A stretch of 64,000 nt of DNA from Augochlora pura (taxonomy: Eukaryota > Arthropoda > Insecta > Hymenoptera > Halictidae), in assembly GCF_028453695.1 (NCBI RefSeq), contig NC_135781.1, positions 20,893,640 through 20,957,639 on the forward strand, read 5' to 3'. The position numbers and the translations under genes were made by a program. The notes under the pieces were generated by a model, which searched no databases, had not been told where the DNA came from, and saw nothing but the letters and a program-made list of their open reading frames with translations. Below are positions 11,561 to 24,012 of this stretch, piece after piece; the first letter of the stretch is position 1, and every line of letters starts with the position of its first letter.

Positions 11561-13871
11561 GCATACTGCCTCATGAGAAGTAATAATAGTCTTCAAATTT
11601 AAATATTTTGCCAATTTATAATCCACGTAATATTTAAAAAATCCATCACCATGTCACATCCATTGGCTCCATGTAATTATCGATTCCGAATTAGTTGCAA
11701 ACGAATTTACAGCTGATTGTAAATCGAAAATTACATCGATTGCCCGAGTCCCGCCACAAGGAGGTTACTGCTTTAGAGACCCACGAGAAAGTCAGAGCGA
11801 ATAATTCCATGTAGAGAAGAATAGAAAATCAATAGGGTGAAGGAAACACAGATCATTTTGTTGTATCACTGATTCATAAAATTTGATGTTAAATATCTCA
11901 AATGAAACGGGACTGTACACTGTTAACGTCGATATTAATTTCTTAGATCTAAAAGTGACGATTCCCATGCACTTTGATTTTTGTGTACGGCTACTCGAAG
12001 TGTGGTATTTATTTATTCGCAACTATAACGCAAAATGCAACGTGTAGATAATTTTGGCAAAATTTATATAACTATCGCTAATTTCTTCTACAACAGTAAG
12101 AAAAATGGCGAATGCTGCACAGCGGAGAGTTTCAGCTGCAGTATGGGTGCCTGAAAAGTCGAAAGGCAAACTACTGCAATGCGATTATGTCTTCACGACT
12201 CTAATTCAACGAGCAGAGATCCAAAAAAAGTGGATTTTAAAAATCTACAAAATATCTACCTATCTTCGAAACTACTGTGCATGTCAATCAAAATGAGATA
12301 GTGATTATTTTATATTTCTATAATATATATTTTTTATTCGAGTACTAAATAAAATAATTTTTCTACCATAATTATTTCGAGAAATTGTTGCGTTAATAAA
12401 TTGATTATTTCTTGATGTTTATTATTTAAAAGTATTCTTTCTGCCAATTATATTATTAAGCACTTCCGTAGCTATGTTATCGTATGATTTCGTAACAGAT
12501 ATAATGAATAACGTCAAACACACGCAGTGATTTTAGGACGATGAATGTGTCGAAGAATCATTACATCGAAAATATTCTATTGATAAATTTATTAGTTCTA
12601 GTTGTGTATTGATTATAAGAATTTCTATTCCTAATGGAGCATCCTAGTATTCTCTTGTCTGTTTTACTGTCTAATGTTTAAACAAAATTATCTAACACAG
12701 CTCAAGATAAAGCGGAACTTTTGGAGCATTAATATTAGATAATCTATCTTCACGTGGATGTGTTTGATGTGATAGCAGGTAAGTTTGAAATTCTTGAATA
12801 AACTAACAAGGGTCATGACTTGCCTGAGGTTCTTGAGGTAATTATCGCATGTTGATGCGCGGCTACGAAACGCTTTAAAAGAGCAGTTCCGAATTTTTTG
12901 AGTATTCGTAGAGTGCGAATATTCAGCAGCGCAACATCGGCGAAATTGTACTATGCCTCTTCGAAGCGGTACTAAAGGAGACCACCTCTTAGGATCACTT
13001 CACAACTCAGAATTATCAGTGATTAATTAAGTGGTCAGTGTTTGGTGATAGTGCTGCGAAAATTAATTCCGTTTTAATCATACAATTTATAATCAAGGAC
13101 CCTCCCATCGCATCTCTTGTTCGATATGGTTATTGATTTGGGATCAGCTGAACATTGTACGAGGTCGGTACACCGACATCGAAAATTGTGACCGACAATT
13201 CCGATACGTACATGTATCGATTCTTTACCTACGACGAATTAAAGGGTTCAGAACCAATTCTGTGAGAAAATCGTAGTACACACCTTTACCTACCATTAGA
13301 TCGTAGGTCTCTGTAATTTCATTATCATTTTCGTATAGAGCTCGTCGTTACCAGTAATTCATAACATTAGATCTAGCAAGAACTGAGTATTTATAAACTT
13401 CATTTCTACTACGTACGTGTCGTCTGTAGCGCTCCATCTGATTTAAAAGCAACATAACCCCCCCAGGAAAAGATTTGCAATACAACGTAAAAACAACACG
13501 TACTCAATTTGGATTCTGATTCTCCCAGAAAGTGACCTACAAATTAACCCATAACAAACCTTTATATCGATGAATCCATTCAGCAAGCATCCAAAAGTGA
13601 ATATTAGAAAACAACTAATTCCTTAAAGAAGCAATCAAAAGATATTCACGAACTATTTAAAAAACCTCCACAAAATGTTAATTCATAACCGGCTAATTAG
13701 AAAATCAGAATGAAACATTAATGTTTTAAATAGATTCATATATGTATAAGGGATACGTGGAAAAACCAGAAAAATTATATCTAAGGTGGACTTAATTATA
13801 AAGGGTATGAAGAACTATGATGTAACATATTATCGTAGCATGGGATCATGCTTTAAGAAATAAAGTTGCAG
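11561..13871. other. AT-rich DNA upstream of the second gene's visible exons
   Basis: The 5' exons of the transmembrane gene should lie here or further left, but none could be supported. A 63-codon plus-strand frame at 12105-12296 starts MANAAQRRVSAAVWVPEKSK and looks briefly protein-like before turning AT-rich; it may be a decayed fragment. A possible short exon near 12933-12973 would end in the phase needed by the exon at 13872, but its donor is weak. Confidence 0.35.
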
Positions 13872-13939
13872 ACTTCTGGAAAGTAACGCAGTTGCTGCAA
13901 AATTGATGGGCCCAGATGCAACAGATGGTCCGCCCACCT
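13872..13939 (+). CDS. Internal exon of a single-pass membrane-protein gene
   Basis: This 68-nt exon lies between a TTGCAG acceptor and a strong GTAAGT donor. Only one frame is open: it reads LLESNAVAAKLMGPDATDGP then PT, and ends with a single T. That base plus the first two bases of the exon at 16161 make TAT, so the join continues as PPT-Y-INASVHTGK. The phase match to the transmembrane exon is the main evidence. It would encode the extracellular region near the membrane. The protein family is not recognised. Confidence 0.6.
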
Positions 13940-15609
13940 GTAAGTACAGCGGTTTCATGAACCTTCACGTGTCGACATAGCAAAATATTGTATTTATGTA
14001 AGATTGGCAATGCAAAGAACAGGAGCAATGAACAGTTGCAGTAAACTGATTGTATTCTGCTGCGGTAGAACTTTTTCCACAATTTTACTTCGTCTTCATA
14101 ACGCGTCAACAGCTGTAATTCACAGTTATATACAAGTTATAAAATAATTAAATAAGTAACTAATTCCTTTTTACATTTAAATGATTTGAATAGGATTTAA
14201 ATTGTACTTGCGTATGAAAAATATTTGTCCTTGTCTGAGAAAATAATTTGTACGCAGCTGACGTGTTTGAAACGCGAGGTGCATGTAATGTAACTAATCT
14301 GTAGGCAAGCTAATCAATACTCCATATAGCAGAAGTTGAAGTTTTCCTGTACACCGACCGCCCTAGTTTCTACTACACAATTCCATGATACTGTTAACGA
14401 TTGCATTTTATTAGAAACTCAAGAATTCTTGGAATATTATTTCTATATGACTGGGCTATGTAAAAAAAGCATTTATAGATAAGTTTTAATCTTCCTTATA
14501 CAATGATGCCTCACTACATTGAGCCATTTCTACCTCATCATATTGCACCTTTTTATCCCCACCATTTTAAGGCGCATCCAACTAGGCGCAGATGGTTTAA
14601 AAAGAGACCGGGAGATGATTAAGAGAGACAGAACATAAGTAGCGAGCTCTATGTGTGACTGTTCACACGGACAAGAAACTTAGGCCATCTCACTCATCCG
14701 CGTATGCGGCCTCATTCTATTCGCGCATCCGTTTGCCACGTGCTCTATCTGAAACACTTGGTGCGGCATTCGACTTGTACTTTTCGCCTCATAGAATTAT
14801 CGACCATATTTGATGAAAAATTTGCAAACGATGCGCAATACACATTAAGATATGTTTCGAATGTATGCATGTGTAAACAATATTTCAACAAATTGAGTTG
14901 AGTACAGCCTAGCCAATTATTTCATTACCCTGAATATTAGCGCGAGAGAATGAAAGACTGTTGCATATAAATAATGTCTTTACATCTTTTTCTAAGAGAT
15001 AATCATTAGCTCGAAATACAAAATTTAATTTATAAATGTTATTTTTAAAGTATTGGAAATGGGTGTTTAAATACATTTAAACTAAGGTGTAGTTTTAAAT
15101 AAAGAAACTTTATTTTACGGTGCGTGAGGAAGCTCTTTTCTGTGCAGATGCTTTTCTACGACTGACCGTGGCCATTCCGGAACCCCGAAAAGAAAACTCG
15201 GGTCCCCTCGTAATTCGAAACTGTTATGCTTGTGCCTCACAAGGCTATAAGCACTTATACATATAAGGTGTATATTTTCCTATCTCAATTTCCATCGCTT
15301 CTAAGAACATTGATTTGTTTTTGTGGGTGATACGTAATATTCCAATATAAAGAAATAAAAATGGTTGCCGAAACAGTGCACTCAGCTCTCGATATCACTA
15401 TCATCATGTTCATTTGCAATAATAAGATTAACAAAATCGCCAATACAATTCTCGCTAACACTTTCATTTGCACTAAATGAACTATCGCTCGAATGGCTAA
15501 CATGTAACAAATTTTCGAATCGATCTCCGATATTCGAAAAGTCTTCAAATTGTTTCGATGTGTTTATTATCAACATCTGATATATTATTTGTTCTTATTG
15601 CGTGAGGGG

Positions 15610-15790
15610 TTTATTGTCATGAGGAGTTCCTGAGTTCACTTAAAGTACCTTTTTCCTTAACGAAAATACAATCCGCTGCTTTGTTTACGAGATATTAACG
15701 AAAAACAGCGATGACGGTTTCGGGTCGTGTTCAAAGTAATGAACAAGTAACAGAGCGTAAACTTTCCAAATATCTTTTACTACAGGACAG
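15610..15790. repeat. Interspersed repeat, copy B
   Basis: This is a diverged relative of 11242-11560. It shares gttcctgag, atccgctgctttgtttacga, a gaaaaacag block and taatgaacaag followed by aactttc, in the same order. It lacks about 80 bp of the GC-rich middle found in copy A. Confidence 0.65.
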
Positions 15791-15934
15791 TAATAATTTG
15801 AAGAAAAACGCTCTGCATCTTTATTTTAGAATGTCTAAGGAATATTCAATAATTTTTCGAATTAGTAAATAGTTCAACCGTGACAGATGAAATCTATTAT
15901 ATAAAAATAAGTCGGGTTTTCCTTCCTGACGCTA

Positions 15935-16034
15935 NNNNNNNNNNNNNNNNNNNNNNNNNNNNNNNNNNNNNNNNNNNNNNNNNNNNNNNNNNNNNNNNNN
16001 NNNNNNNNNNNNNNNNNNNNNNNNNNNNNNNNNN
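15935..16034. other. Assembly gap of 100 N
   Basis: Exactly 100 unknown bases, the usual placeholder for a gap of unknown length. It lies 126 bp before the transmembrane exon, so an additional exon could be missing here. Confidence 0.98.
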
Positions 16035-16160
16035 CTGCAGTACTTTGTACGTACATTGGCCACTATGCTGCCAAGTGATCATAAAAAATTGTGTGGACTT
16101 GTAGAACTCGACTTAATTTTAACCTTGGAACTGCAAATTATAAATACGCTTTTTTCCCAG

Positions 16161-16426
16161 ATATCAATGCATCCGTACATACTGGAAAGACAGTGATAAC
16201 GACGAAAGCGCGTCATGAACTGACAACTTTAACGGACAGTAACACTAACGATCCTTCCATTGGAGGTACTACAACAGCAACATTAGTCTTATCCCTTGTT
16301 ACAGCAGCAGTCATTTTTATTGCCCTCTGTGTAGCAATTGCTGCAGTTGTAGCAAGATGTCAGAAAAGAGGTAGATCGTTTCAGTATGATGAATCTGCTG
16401 TCGAATTCTCAAAACTAGTCGAATAA
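16161..16426 (+). CDS. Terminal exon with transmembrane helix and short tail
   Basis: The acceptor tttttcccag is followed by an open frame to TAA at 16424-16426. The encoded part is an extracellular Thr/Ser-rich stretch (INASVHTGKTVITTKARHEL and LTTLTDSNTNDPSIGG), a hydrophobic helix of about 25 residues (TLVLSLVTAAVIF then IALCVAIAAVVA), a stop-transfer cluster RCQKRGR, and a tail ending SAVEFSKLVE. This is a type I single-pass topology with a very short cytoplasmic end. The first two bases complete a codon begun in exon 13872-13939. The family is not recognised; a cell-surface adhesion or ligand-binding protein is a reasonable inference only. Confidence 0.75.
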
Positions 16427-17503
16427 GAGTATTCATTTGACTAATTTTGAGTTGTTAACTAATAGTTGTGCACGCATGTCGATTAGCTTAGTCGAAACCC
16501 AACGTTTTTCGGTAGTGATCTCGGAAGTAGTCGATTTTCTTGGTCTTTCGTGTGTTATTTTAGTAAATCATAATTTCTTCTATGGCTGCTACAGGATGGA
16601 AGGACGAGCGACATTTACAGGCCGTTTGAAAAATTTCCTTCGAGACTGTCGATTTTTACGTTGTAAAATCATTGACAGGCTTTTGTACTGGCTTTGCATG
16701 TGTTTCATGCACCCCCATTGCTATTTTTATCATTTCAGTAAGTAATTATTTATTTTCCAACAGACTGATCTTTTGAATGTTTATGCAAGGACTATATTTA
16801 GGGCAGTGCCAGTACAACAAGATTTTATTTCTTGTTGCGATTGCATTTATGAGTTCTCGATACTGATATTAAATAGATATATTTATTCTTTGAATTTATG
16901 CGAAGGTGTCCCTCTTGTTACAGCTACATATCAACTGACAATCCATCTATTTCGCTTGACTCCCATTTAAAGAAGTAGAATACTTGGCAATACATGTACT
17001 TACTGTGTAAATATTATTTACAACTCCCAGTGACTGCGCAAGAGTAAACGTATACATTATTTATAATTTTGTTATCGTACTTCGTACTTTATGCTAAAGA
17101 AAAGTATATCGCGGATCGCGTCTTCCTAGAAATTATTTCAGACCATTTCTCGCGAGTACTTGGTTCGCAGAACATTGCATCCTTCCGCTCTACCTCTTGT
17201 TCGTGATTTTTTATTTATTTACATGTGCATCTCTTGTAAAAGCAAATATATACGTGTTCTCATTGCAACGATGCATACGGTTATTGTCCTGCGTATTATC
17301 CTGTTTACATAGCTATGAACGAGTCATGTAAGTATTCAATTCCAAGAGATATATTGCACGCCGCTTAGAATTCTACCAAGCCATAGACTCTGCCACGTTT
17401 AAAGCTAGTGTTGACGCAACTGCTACTTCGTGCGAATATACCGATACACAAACTCGTCCTGGCACGGTACGAATTTTCTAATTTCGTTTATTTTCGCAAA
17501 CAG
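16427..17503 (+). other. 3' UTR of the short-tail form, or intron of the long-tail form
   Basis: No continuous coding frame is seen after the stop at 16426. The stretch is AT-rich and would be UTR if transcripts use that stop, or intron if the cryptic donor at 16371 joins the exon at 17504. Confidence 0.45.
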
Positions 17504-17712
17504 GATGTTTGTTGATAATGCGGAAAAGAATGCACTGGGAAACGGAGAGGCGGGAAATCTTTAAACTGTCGAGCCTCTTGGAAGGCAGAAGAGGCAAGGG
17601 TTTCAAGATATTCGAGAAACGACCAAATCCGCGAGACTTTAGTAAATTGAACACGGAACCGGAAACTTCAGAGGATGAACATCCGGAAAACAGCCTCATG
17701 AGGGTCATTTAA
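17504..17712 (+). CDS. Candidate alternative terminal exon encoding a charged cytoplasmic tail
   Basis: A plausible acceptor (tttcgcaaacag) ends at 17503. The frame GA-TGT-TTG runs 69 codons to TAA at 17710-17712 and encodes CLLIMRKRMHWETERREIFK, then a basic GRRGKGFKIFEKRPN stretch and an acidic end TEPETSEDEHPENS. It needs one base from the preceding exon. The G at 16370, just before GTAGAT in the transmembrane exon, supplies it, giving CQKRG-CLLIMRK. The donor is weak by consensus, so this is a candidate isoform rather than a proven exon. Confidence 0.45.
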
Positions 17713-18396
17713 TACAAACGAACGTTCAGCTATAAAATTTGAAACGTTACCCGTTCAGTTTACTTACCGTTTCACTTGCCTCCTGTGCGTGCAGATTCAA
17801 ATTCGGAACGTCGGTGCGCTGCACGACCATACTTTTCGATCGCGAGGTTCACATGTACAGGGCCTATAAAAATTATGCGTAGAAGTCAACATAGACTTTG
17901 CGTTCGACCGAAGACGAAGGTTCCGCGTCGTTTTTTAAGTGAAAGGTTTGACTTCTGCACATATTTGTTTGCACTTTTCTTCCTCGTGGTAAATAGAATA
18001 TATTCCAGTAGAATAAAAATTTCTACAAACGTTTATCGATGCAATGGTCTTTACACATAATTTTGTGTATCCTGTGCAATGAACGTCTCGCAACTTGTTG
18101 CCTTCTAATGCTTAAGCGTCGCTTGTTCAGTTTAGGTATATGCAGTTACTTCAATAGAATAAAAAAATATATTTGTACCGTTCAGGCGACTTTATAATGA
18201 TCGAACGAAAAGCACTGACGTTGCCGGTTCCGTTAAGAATCTGCTAATTCTCTCATTCAACTTGGTTCACTTCGATTATAGAGAAAATATTCTTGTCGTA
18301 CGTTTGAAGTATTTCAATCTGAAGAAGTATTAACACGTTTTCCTCGCCCTTAAGAGATGATATACGTGAATTATATTAAAAATATGTACATATACA

Positions 18397-18428
18397 TGTA
18401 TGTATGTACTTATGTATGTATGTATATG
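18397..18428. repeat. Imperfect (GTAT)n repeat
   Basis: Tetranucleotide GTAT/ATGT units with single-base interruptions. Confidence 0.8.
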
Positions 18429-19202
18429 TTTATGTGTATTTTAAAATAATATTTGAGGTTGAGAGGCTCTTGCGAATAGTATTTTTAAGAAACTGCCGTT
18501 ATTTTTGTGTTGTAGTTTTTTTTCAGACGATTTTATCGAAAATAATATTTTATTCTTAGCAAGACTCGATTACTTAAATTTTAATGTTTTCGAATTACGA
18601 GGGATCATTTTTGTTCCAATGATAAAACATAAGAGAGACTATCTTATTTGTTATATTACCTAAGAATATAAGATAAATGTAACGACATTTCGTTCAACAT
18701 TTGCAAGATACATCTCGAGAAATATTATAACTTACCTGATAATAATGGCCTTGCAAAGCGATATTTGGAAAGTGACAAAACTTGTGGTATATACGATGAT
18801 ATCTGTCAATATCCGATTATAAATTCTATTATTCAATTATATATTGTAAAACCGTGACATATCCTCTTAAAGATATAAGAAGAAACCTTATTGAATCTAC
18901 GTTTCATCCGGAACAAAATAATGTAACTGTCGTTATATTATATACTCGTTAATGTTCTAAGCTTTAAGGGACTGGCGTACTTCGAATGTGTTCCACGAAG
19001 ACAGTATTTTAAATAGTACCTGAAGACAAACTTCCAAGCGTCCTGTTTCAGTTCCTCTATTAAGTTCTGTGATTTGATTCAACATTTCGACGATGTAATC
19101 TAGTCCATAAATGAAAATACTTAAGTTAATCGTTCGAATATGTTCTGTATGTTGCTATAAATATGATACTTGTATCAGTGTATATGAAAATGTATATATT
19201 CA

Positions 19203-19208
19203 AATAAA
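19203..19208 (+). terminator. Candidate polyadenylation signal AATAAA
   Basis: A canonical hexamer followed by tgtgtttgt about 7 bases later resembles a hexamer plus GU-rich downstream element. It is placed after the last coding exon of the plus-strand gene and before the convergent otp gene. Confidence 0.45.
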
Positions 19209-22068
19209 ATACTATGTGTTTGTACCATCGTCGGCATTCAGTCGAGTCGAGCAACGGTCGGCGAGACGTTTGGCTTTTTGATAATGATTTATTTTACACA
19301 CTTAGTTGTCCTCTATACACAACTATACAACGATAAAAATTAAAATTCTTCTATTTATCACTAAGTAAGGTCATCGACAATAATGATCTGTGTTAGAGAT
19401 GCGATAAAAGTCAGTCCATTCTTTCACGACACATTCTGCCAATTACATTCACCTGATATCGTAAACATGCTGGCCTAAACGGAACGTCCGCACTGAAAAA
19501 TGCGTAGATGGGGGAAAGAAAAATTCGCGCAATTATATAATTCGTCTGACAGCTACCGCGACAATACGACAGAGGTTCGGTTGAAGGGAATATTGTTCAT
19601 CCACGCATGGAGATGATAAATAAATATTATTATCCTTCGCGCATTCGACGGGAATATGCCGCAATTTCGGCTGACACCTCATCGTTGCTCGCACTGTCCG
19701 ATCGTACGGTAAATATTGTAGTGCTTCATTGCTTATAAATATTGTAAATAGCTAGGTGAAAGTAAACTGATAAGACCACGCGTGGAGGACCTGCGATTAT
19801 TGGTGTAATCAAGCTTGTTATTGCCGCTGATATTTCGATACTTCATGATAATATTAAAACGACGAATTTTGTCAATAGACTTTAAGTATTTACTGACAAA
19901 ATCAAAAGTGAATTCGTGTCATACAAACAGATCATGGGTCATGAACCTTTGTTGAGGATAATATATTAACACGAATTGTACAGAGTGCTAAAAAAATTGA
20001 TTGCCCCATTAAAGGTACAAAATTAAGTTTGTTTAGAATCTTGCATTTTTTATATCAACATGTGTTCTATTGAATAAATTTATTTAATGACATCTGGTGA
20101 AACTATCTTCGTAATTTCAATAACTGTAGAACCGGTTATTTAACTGGTTATGGTACGATTACTGTTAACCATCGCATGAACAACCATAAATAGATTTGAT
20201 ACAATTAATGTGCACTTTTGGCAAACAGTGTTTAATCAAATTAGTCAAATGTCCACTCTTATTTTTGTTCGTATATCTGATCGGGAAAATATTTTACAAA
20301 CAACGTATTTATCTATATATGAATAGAATACTATATAAAAACGAATGTGTACGCGAAGGAAGGTTCAATTTCCTATTCTACTTGTCAGAAGCATCAAAAA
20401 ATGTTCTAATGCTCTGTTAGGCTATTTAAATGCCTTTATAGTCTGTTGATAATGATAGACAATATGCTATTTATTAATATTTTGCCGCAACATAGTTGAC
20501 TCTTTTATCATGTTATATAAAATATATGCAATAATAATTCTCGATTTCAATGTACAACGAAATAATTCTTTCAAAAATGATATTTACGACTTCGATCAAT
20601 TGGTTTCGGTCATGAATAGTATTAGTACAAAAATTAATCTTTAAATGCAGACAGTTAATTGTATGTCGCAAGGCCTTCGAAAACGTGTAATTTTTATTCG
20701 CAATTATAGACTCTTGTTCCTGAAAAAAATTATAAGGAACTACTGTATCCCGAATCAAGAAATTAGATGTTTTAACTTGTTAATTGCTGAGCATTAACCC
20801 ATTAAGAGTCCTTAAAGGCATAATAATTCACTTATCGAAACCGAAATTGAAAAGTTAAAGTTTACCGTAGTGATTGCTACATTCATTCTTTTAGTTCCCA
20901 CAAAATTGTATTCAATTCGTTGATTAGTATCACCGGATATCGCCAGGCTCCTCCTTGCGTATTGAACGTAAACGTGTAGAGAACGTAATGCGCGAGAAAA
21001 ACGAGCAGATAGTGCGAGAAAAGAACGATAAACGAGGAGAATGGGGTTCGAGTCAGTCCAAGTACAAATCGTTTCATCCCGAACACAAGTCGCACCAGCA
21101 GGATGAAGTTCTGTGAAACATATCGTCTCCCCACGACGTCTACACCATACTTTTCGTTTGTACATTAAAAATCGTATACGTTTCGTAATAATACACTGAC
21201 AACTGCATATCATTAATCCCATGGTTTTATCACTAACTTTTACCTAAGACTATCATCGTAAATTCGTAACTAGAATAATCGATCGTCGCGGATCACTGCT
21301 ACCGGTACCGCTCATGGTTCCTTTGCAATATCATGCGCGCGGCTCGACGCTGTTCATAGACACAAAAACTGTGCGGCAGCGGGGCCCAAAATATCACAAT
21401 GTCCAAGTATACTTCGCGTTAGTTCGTTCATGTTCGTCCGTAATTGAGGGATAGTCGCTTACGATATTCAATTTCTTCGTTAATATTAGACGTGTATCTC
21501 TATTTACAAAATGTTACGCCTCGGTGTACAACAACGGAACAATCTATATTTATAGCATCCTATACGGGAGTTATTTAGGAATATACGGAGGTGCTAACTT
21601 GCGCATTAATTACACAAAGTACTGGTTTTCTTTCATGCAAGACTCGACGGCGCACGCACTGCCTTCCTCGAGGCGAGCGAAACTTCCTTAACACTAGAAT
21701 CACCAGAGATATCGAAACGAATTGTTGCAAATCTTTTGTATTCATAATTATTAAAGACACGAACGTGTTTCTGTAGATAAATTAATTCCATTAATTACAT
21801 AGACGCGGTGAAGGATGCGAGGTTATCTCATGCCAAATAGATTCTACATATAAAAAAGTGGAAATTTGAATGTGTATTCTTTTATTAACAAAAATTTTCA
21901 GTTTAGCGGTTCACCGATGTTTATACAACTAAGTAATAATTAGCATTTTTGCATTCACGCTCTACTTGCAAATAACATCTCTGTTAATTGAAGTTTCGTT
22001 AGGTTTTTTTTTATAATATATAGGTTAAAATCAAATTCAGTCACTTCGACCGCTCGGTTCTTCTAGCG
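19209..22068. other. Convergent intergenic DNA, nothing recognised
   Basis: This is the spacer between the plus-strand membrane-protein gene and the 3' end of minus-strand otp. The frames present are AT-rich and short. Part of it may be otp 3' UTR: a minus-strand AATAAA (TTTATT on plus) occurs near 21880 and near 19288. Confidence 0.45.
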
Positions 22069-22264
22069 TTAACCTTCAACACCGGTCAATACCGGGTCAT
22101 TATTGACCAATTGCACACGTTTTTCGATACAAAATATTATCTAACGACGCCCATGATACGCAGAAGAAAGGAACGTTTTAAAAAAAGCTTTTAAAAATCG
22201 ACCCTCTTCGCTACAATCAAACCATGGGTCACAATTGACCCGGGATCGGCTGGATGAGGATTAA
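22069..22264. mobile_element. TTAA-bounded inverted-repeat element (piggyBac-type MITE candidate)
   Basis: The 196-bp segment starts and ends with TTAA. Its ends are imperfect inverted repeats: both begin TTAA, then a CCT-containing stretch, then CCGGGTCA followed by ATTGACC- or TTGTGACCC-like sequence. TTAA target duplication is the hallmark of the piggyBac superfamily. No coding capacity is present, so it is called as a non-autonomous element. Confidence 0.55.
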
Positions 22265-24012
22265 CGCGCTATCAGCCCTATCAGGAGGCTTCCGTTTCGT
22301 TTCGCGAGAGTCGAGCCAGTTCGTGCTCGAAGTACAAAGCCGAACAAAGAAAGACTAGCTTCTTTTCCTTGAAAGAGACTCTACCGAACCAATATCCGCA
22401 GATTTCGATGAAACATTGACGAAAAACAGTACCACGATAAATATTTACCGTATAATCAGAAGGCATATTTGCTTTAGTTTGGAAACTTCTGGAGAAGAAA
22501 GAACACTGTTCAGGGAAAAACTGTGTATATTTAAATAAGGAATCAAACCGTGTAAGCAGATTCTTACTTTCCAATGCTTACCACTAAAATATAAATAAAT
22601 AAATAGTAATTATATTAACTATGACAGTCTCCAAGTTATTGCAAGAGATGTTTTCACTCGTTTCGACGTAAACTATTTCCGGTACAAAATAATTTTCCAA
22701 GAGCTGCTTTTCGGCAAAGTGTCAGAGAAGTTTGCGGATGCCGCATCGGCGTGTTCCCTCGTCAGTGATTTAACTTATACAACTTGTCGTTTATAGTTAT
22801 TAAAGCTTAATGCGATCGTTGAACAGTGATTAGTCCGCCTGAACGAGGATCAAATACAGTTAAAATCGGCGCGCGGGAAATCGTCGGGACGCGGTTTCCT
22901 TTGGCTCTCGTATAAATAAGGTCGCGGAAGAAATGAAAAACTGAATCGAGGTTCTCCGAAAGCGGTCGGTTACGGGTCGTGTGCATACGTTTACGCGCAC
23001 GTTATTAAATTGGCCGAGATAAAAGTAATCGGCCGTTTCGTATGCAAAACTTAATAATATTAATCGTAATCTATAATGTATCTGTGTACGCCAATTTTTC
23101 CCTATATTTACATACGTAATACTATAATAACTTGTCGTATACTTTTCGTTACATCGTACGCGATGCGTGAATCTTACTGAAGTAAAGTCGTCGATCGTCG
23201 TCTGCTTACGGTTGCGATGAGAAAAACGAAACAATCGTGAAATCGCAAAGTATCTCCAAAATTCAAGTAATCGTTCCGAAGCGTGGCCAAAGCAACGTTA
23301 CTCCTACGAATGAAAAATCTTCGGTTAAAACGTCGCAAGTACACGAGTGGCGGGAAACTGTTCGATCGGTATCGATGTTAGATTGTTGCGTGGTCGTATG
23401 AAGTAACCATCACACCCTTCCAACGTTATACAGCATACGGCGACAAGAATTCTTCGTTCTTCCCGTAGGCTCGTCTTCTTCTAATCAAACATCCACTCTG
23501 CATAGCATGTCGTCGTCAGAACTGCGTCCTCGCTATCGAATTCAAGAAGTTGAAATCTTTTGTAATAATCGTAAAAGAAACAAGAAAATTTCGTTGTCGC
23601 CACAGCTGCCTGCAATCCTGAGTTACTAACGACATGCTACAGTTGCGGTTTCCACGAGTTACCAGATCTATTTATCCTCTAAATAGAAACCGGACTGTCT
23701 TCGTATGCACAGTTGGTCGGTGTAACGGTAAAATCTTCGGCGATTCCTCTTCTCCCACGCGAGATTCCGACCTTGGTATCGGTACCAACGAACAGGTAGA
23801 CAGAATTCTATATCGCGATGCTGTCGACGGTTGAAATCGCCGAGGAATCGGCTTGTTCCGAATGAGCACTGTTACCATCCCCTTCGTCACTTGCATTCGC
23901 TGGCCTGCATATTGACCACTCAGAACCCCCGTCCACGGGAGGACCATTCTCCCGGTGTGCGTCACGACGAAACTTATCGCAGAGTTAATTTACCGGCGTA
24001 AATCGAAGCACC
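22265..24012 (-). other. Probable otp 3' UTR and flank
   Basis: The sequence lies immediately downstream of the otp stop on the minus strand. It is CpG-rich at 22730-24010 with no coding support. No single polyadenylation signal stands out. Confidence 0.4.

Larger units (their letters stand above)
13940..16160 (+). other. Intron of the transmembrane gene, with assembly gap and repeat copy B
   Basis: The interval runs from the GTAAGT donor to the tttttcccag acceptor. It contains an interspersed repeat copy, an N gap, and a minus-strand acidic frame at 15382-15576 that may be a transposon fragment but cannot be assigned. Confidence 0.55.
17713..19208 (+). other. Probable 3' UTR of the transmembrane gene
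   Basis: AT-rich sequence without coding support follows. AATAAA occurs at 18158-18163 and at 19203-19208. The second is followed by a GT-rich stretch, which makes it the better candidate end of the transcript. Confidence 0.45.

Noticed and set aside
22069..22264. Ecdysone-receptor response elements
   Set aside because: The inverted GGGTCA pairs have a 4-bp spacer rather than the usual 1-bp, and they coincide with ends of a TTAA-bounded element, so terminal repeats explain them better.
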